Source: Methylobacterium gregans
GTDB lineage: Bacteria > Pseudomonadota > Alphaproteobacteria > Rhizobiales > Beijerinckiaceae
Length of the DNA: 36,322 nucleotides
Direction: 5' to 3'
Assembly: GCF_022179245.1 (NCBI RefSeq)
Contig: NZ_BPQM01000096.1
Location: forward strand, 1-36,322
Part shown: one piece after another, positions 34,149 through 36,322 of the stretch
Layout of the letters: every line of letters begins with the position of its first letter
Position numbering within the stretch: the stretch's first letter is position 1
Notes under the pieces: model-generated
Database searches by the model: none
What the model saw: the letters and a program-made list of their open reading frames with translations, nothing else
Told to the model about the DNA's origin: nothing
Position numbers and translations under genes: made by a program

Positions 34149-34232
34149 CGGGCGGGCAACGCCGGCCCCCACGGACCCGTTGCGACCCGCGCCCGATTGA
34201 CCCCGCCCCGAGGCCCCGCCATCACCTCCGGC

Positions 34233-34952
34233 ATGTCGATGTCGTCCCGGCCCTGGCGGGCCACGATCCTCACCCTCTACTCGGAGATGTTCCCGGGCCC
34301 GCTCGGGATCTCGCTCTCGGGCGATGCGCTGGCCCGCGGCGACTGGACCTGCGAGGTCCGCAACATCCGCGCCCACGGGATCGGACGCCACCGGAACGTG
34401 GACGACACCCCGGCCGGCGGGGGGGCCGGCATGGTCCTGCGCTGCGACGTGCTGGCGGCGGCGATCGACGCCGCGGCGGAGCCGGACGATCCGCGCCCGC
34501 GCCTGCTGATGTCGCCCCGCGGCCGCCCGCTGACGCAGGCGCGCGTGCGGGCGCTGGCGGAGGGGCCGGGCGCGCTCGTCGTCTGCGGCCGTTTCGAGGG
34601 CGTGGACGAGCGGGTCATCGCGGGCCGCGGCCTGGAGGAGGTCTCGATCGGCGACTACGTGCTGTCGGGGGGCGAGATCGCCGCGCTGACGCTCCTCGAC
34701 GCCTGCGTGCGCCTGCTGCCGGGCGTGATGGGCAAGGCGGCCTCCGGCGAGGAGGAGAGCTTCGAGGGCGGCTTGCTCGAATACCCGCACTACACCCGTC
34801 CGCGGGACTGGGAGGGACGAACGATCCCGGACGTGCTGAACAGCGGCAACCACGGCGCCGTCGCCCGCTGGCGCCGGGAGCAGGCCGAGCGGCTCACCGC
34901 GGAGCGACGGCCGGATCTGCTGGCGGAGCGCGTGCCGCGGCAGGCACGCTGA
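34233..34952 (+). CDS. trmD: tRNA (guanine-37-N1) methyltransferase TrmD
   Basis: Makes m1G37 next to the anticodon and prevents frameshifting; usually essential. 239 residues with the SPOUT trefoil knot: [17 protein letters not shown] at the N-terminus, [17 protein letters not shown] (substrate loop), [13 protein letters not shown] and [15 protein letters not shown] forming the knot, and [18 protein letters not shown] carrying the catalytic Asp. Start ATG 34233 (ATG 34239 is possible). The promoter must lie in or after the opposing methyltransferase gene, since rimM is separated from it by that gene. Confidence 0.96.
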   Translation: MSMSSRPWRATILTLYSEMFPGPLGISLSGDALARGDWTCEVRNIRAHGIGRHRNVDDTPAGGGAGMVLRCDVLAAAIDAAAEPDDPRPRLLMSPRGRPLTQARVRALAEGPGALVVCGRFEGVDERVIAGRGLEEVSIGDYVLSGGEIAALTLLDACVRLLPGVMGKAASGEEESFEGGLLEYPHYTRPRDWEGRTIPDVLNSGNHGAVARWRREQAERLTAERRPDLLAERVPRQAR

Positions 34953-35061
34953 CGACGGGCATATCCCTGTTGCGGGCAACCCCCTTGCACGCGACCGCGA
35001 CTCGGCGCACAGGCACCGGCTCGATTCGCCCCCAAGCGTCGCGGCGAATCCGACTGCCAGG
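34953..35061 (+). promoter_or_regulatory. serC leader, possible serC RNA motif
   Basis: Just ahead of serC. There is a small GTTG-CGGG-CAAC hairpin (34969-34980 region) and, nearer the start, GATTCGCC (35023-35030) with GGCGAATC (35043-35050) around a 12-base loop, whose 3' arm is about 9 bases before the ribosome-binding AGGA. A tandem-hairpin 'serC motif' upstream of serC in alphaproteobacteria is known (Rfam serC). I match layout and place, not a checked consensus. If real, the second hairpin would control ribosome access. Confidence 0.4.
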
Positions 35062-35070
35062 ATGATGCCG

Positions 35071-36240
35071 ATGTCCGACCGTCCCGCCGCCCGTCCGCGC
35101 GTGCCGAACTTCTCGTCCGGCCCCTGCGCCAAGCGCCCCGGCTGGCAGCTCCAGGCTCTCTCGGACGCCGCGCTCGGCCGCTCGCACCGCTCGGCCCTCG
35201 GCAAGGCGAAGCTGAAGGAGGCGATCGACCGCACCCGCGCGGTGCTGCGGGTGCCGGCGGATTACCGCATCGGCATCGTGCCGGCCTCCGACACCGGCGC
35301 GGTCGAGATGGCCATGTGGACCATGCTGGGCGAGCGGACCGTCGAGGTCGCGGCCTGGGAAGCGTTCGGCCTCGAATGGGTCACCGACGCCCTCTCCGAG
35401 CTGAAGATCAGCCCGCGCATCCACAAGGCCCCCTACGGCACCCTGCCTGATCTCTCGGCCATCGACACGAAGCACAACGACGTCGTCTTCACCTGGAACG
35501 GCACCGCCGCCGGCGTGAAGGTGCCGAACGGCGACTGGATCGCGGCCGACCGCGAGGGCATCACGATCTGCGACGCCACCTCGGCGGCCTTCGCTCAAGC
35601 CCTCGCCTGGGACAAGATCGACGTGCTCACCTTCTCCTGGCAGAAGGTGATGGGCGGCGAGGCCGCGCACGGCATGCTGATCCTCTCCCCCCGCGCCGTG
35701 GCGCGCCTGGAGAGCCACACCCCCGCCTGGCCGGTGCCGAAGGTGTTCCGCCTCACCAAGGGCGGCAAGCTGATCGAGGGCATCTTCCGGGGCGACACCA
35801 TCAACACGCCCTCGATGCTCGCGGTCGAGGACTACATCGACACCCTGCGCTGGGCCGAATCGATCGGCGGTCTGGACGCGCTCCACGCCCGGGCCGACGC
35901 CAACGCCGCCGCGGTCCATGCCTGGGTGGCGCGCACGCCCTGGATCGGTCACCTCGCGGTCGATCCGTCCACCTACTCGAACACCGGCGTCTGCCTCGTG
36001 ATCGCCGATCCGGACGTGCTGGCCAAGGGCGACGCGGCGGTGGCGGCCGTGGCCTCGGGCATCGTCGAGCGGCTGGAAGCCGAGGGCGTGGCCCTCGACA
36101 TCGGCGCCTACCGCGACGCGCCCGCGGGCCTGCGTCTCTGGTGCGGCGCCACCGTCGAGACCGCCGATCTCGAAGCGCTCTTCCCCTGGCTCGACTGGGC
36201 CTTCGCCCAGGAGAAGGCGAAGCTCGCCCGCGCGGCGTGA
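35071..36240 (+). CDS. serC: Phosphoserine aminotransferase SerC
   Basis: Second step of serine synthesis: 3-phosphohydroxypyruvate plus glutamate to phosphoserine; also used for pyridoxal phosphate synthesis. 389 residues from ATG 35071, which has AGGA eight bases upstream; ATGs at 35062 and 35065 are in frame but poorly placed. Alphaproteobacterial type: [42 protein letters not shown], and the PLP lysine in [16 protein letters not shown] (Lys192 in this numbering), then [15 protein letters not shown]. In serine-cycle methylotrophs serine also arises from glycine, but SerC remains needed on other carbon sources (inference). Promoter probably in the preceding 109 bases. Confidence 0.95.
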   Translation: MSDRPAARPRVPNFSSGPCAKRPGWQLQALSDAALGRSHRSALGKAKLKEAIDRTRAVLRVPADYRIGIVPASDTGAVEMAMWTMLGERTVEVAAWEAFGLEWVTDALSELKISPRIHKAPYGTLPDLSAIDTKHNDVVFTWNGTAAGVKVPNGDWIAADREGITICDATSAAFAQALAWDKIDVLTFSWQKVMGGEAAHGMLILSPRAVARLESHTPAWPVPKVFRLTKGGKLIEGIFRGDTINTPSMLAVEDYIDTLRWAESIGGLDALHARADANAAAVHAWVARTPWIGHLAVDPSTYSNTGVCLVIADPDVLAKGDAAVAAVASGIVERLEAEGVALDIGAYRDAPAGLRLWCGATVETADLEALFPWLDWAFAQEKAKLARAA

Positions 36241-36247
36241 CGCGCCC

Positions 36248-36303
36248 GCAGGGCTCTGCCCTGCACCCGCCAATGGTCCCGGACCTTCGGGATCCGGGAC
36301 CAT
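36248..36303. repeat. Two-hairpin extragenic palindrome after serC
   Basis: GCAGGGC-TCT-GCCCTGC (36248-36264) is followed by ATGGTCCCGGA (36273-36283) with TCCGGGACCAT (36293-36303) around a nine-base loop. The order hairpin-ACCCGC-hairpin is repeated, inverted, at 21946-21988. May end serC transcription despite the missing T run. Confidence 0.7.
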
Positions 36304-36322
36304 CCGGCCATGGAAAAGGGGC

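Noticed and set aside
33606..34232. Long upstream extension of the trmD frame
   Set aside because: It covers the opposite-strand methyltransferase. TrmD homologues begin with the residues at 34233.

Overview
This window comes from a very GC-rich alphaproteobacterium (roughly 70% G+C by eye), most likely Methylobacterium/Methylorubrum or a close Hyphomicrobiales relative. The support is the gene content (a DUF6894 small protein, an alphaproteobacterial SerC, an endonuclease-type MutL, several chemoreceptors), alphaproteobacterial EcfG-type promoter sequences and numerous short extragenic palindromes. It looks like ordinary chromosome. I see no phage genes, transposase, CRISPR array, tRNA or rRNA gene.

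Layout. 1-4320 (mostly minus): the 5' part of an RluB-type pseudouridine synthase with a long Gly/Arg/Pro-rich tail, an unrecognised 'NCEFG' protein overlapping a LysE-type exporter, then DUF1328 and CsbD-like stress proteins. An EcfG general-stress promoter sits upstream of csbD. 4458-8513: tadA (plus), an XRE regulator with palindromic upstream sites, mutL, a CrcB fluoride channel and a small unknown protein (all minus). 8514-9063 is a 550-bp stretch with no confident gene but a second EcfG-like promoter. 9064-13807 (minus) is one ABC-transporter operon in the order livG-livF-binding protein-livH-livM. 14009-14275 is a small secreted protein ending in a clear terminator.

14488-18145 (plus): a D-serine-dehydratase/D-threonine-aldolase-type enzyme followed by RidA (a plausible producer/cleaner pair for reactive enamines), hemF and an overlapping RecD-like helicase. 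A type Ic aminotransferase is convergent. 19619-23482: hslV and hslU, encoding the two halves of one protease, are separated by a complete chemoreceptor gene and a palindrome-filled spacer. 23777-29030: an EamA exporter, a Cache-domain chemoreceptor, a NAPE-PLD-like hydrolase, a DUF6894 protein and a Rieske oxygenase.

29200-29430 holds the most unusual item. It is a compact candidate transcription unit with a promoter, a 17-nt stretch perfectly complementary to the expected 3' end of 16S rRNA, a 23-codon GTG-start ORF, an 18-bp palindrome and a textbook terminator. 29445-36240 then carries a coiled-coil protein, a zinc-finger-like small protein, ffh, rpsP, rimM, trmD and serC. The rpsP-rimM-trmD cluster is interrupted by an opposite-strand methyltransferase with an apparent signal peptide, and rplS does not follow trmD. 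A possible serC leader RNA lies ahead of serC.

All function calls come from motif and family recognition by eye. No search was run. Start codons were chosen by reading upstream sequence, and doubtful ones are marked.
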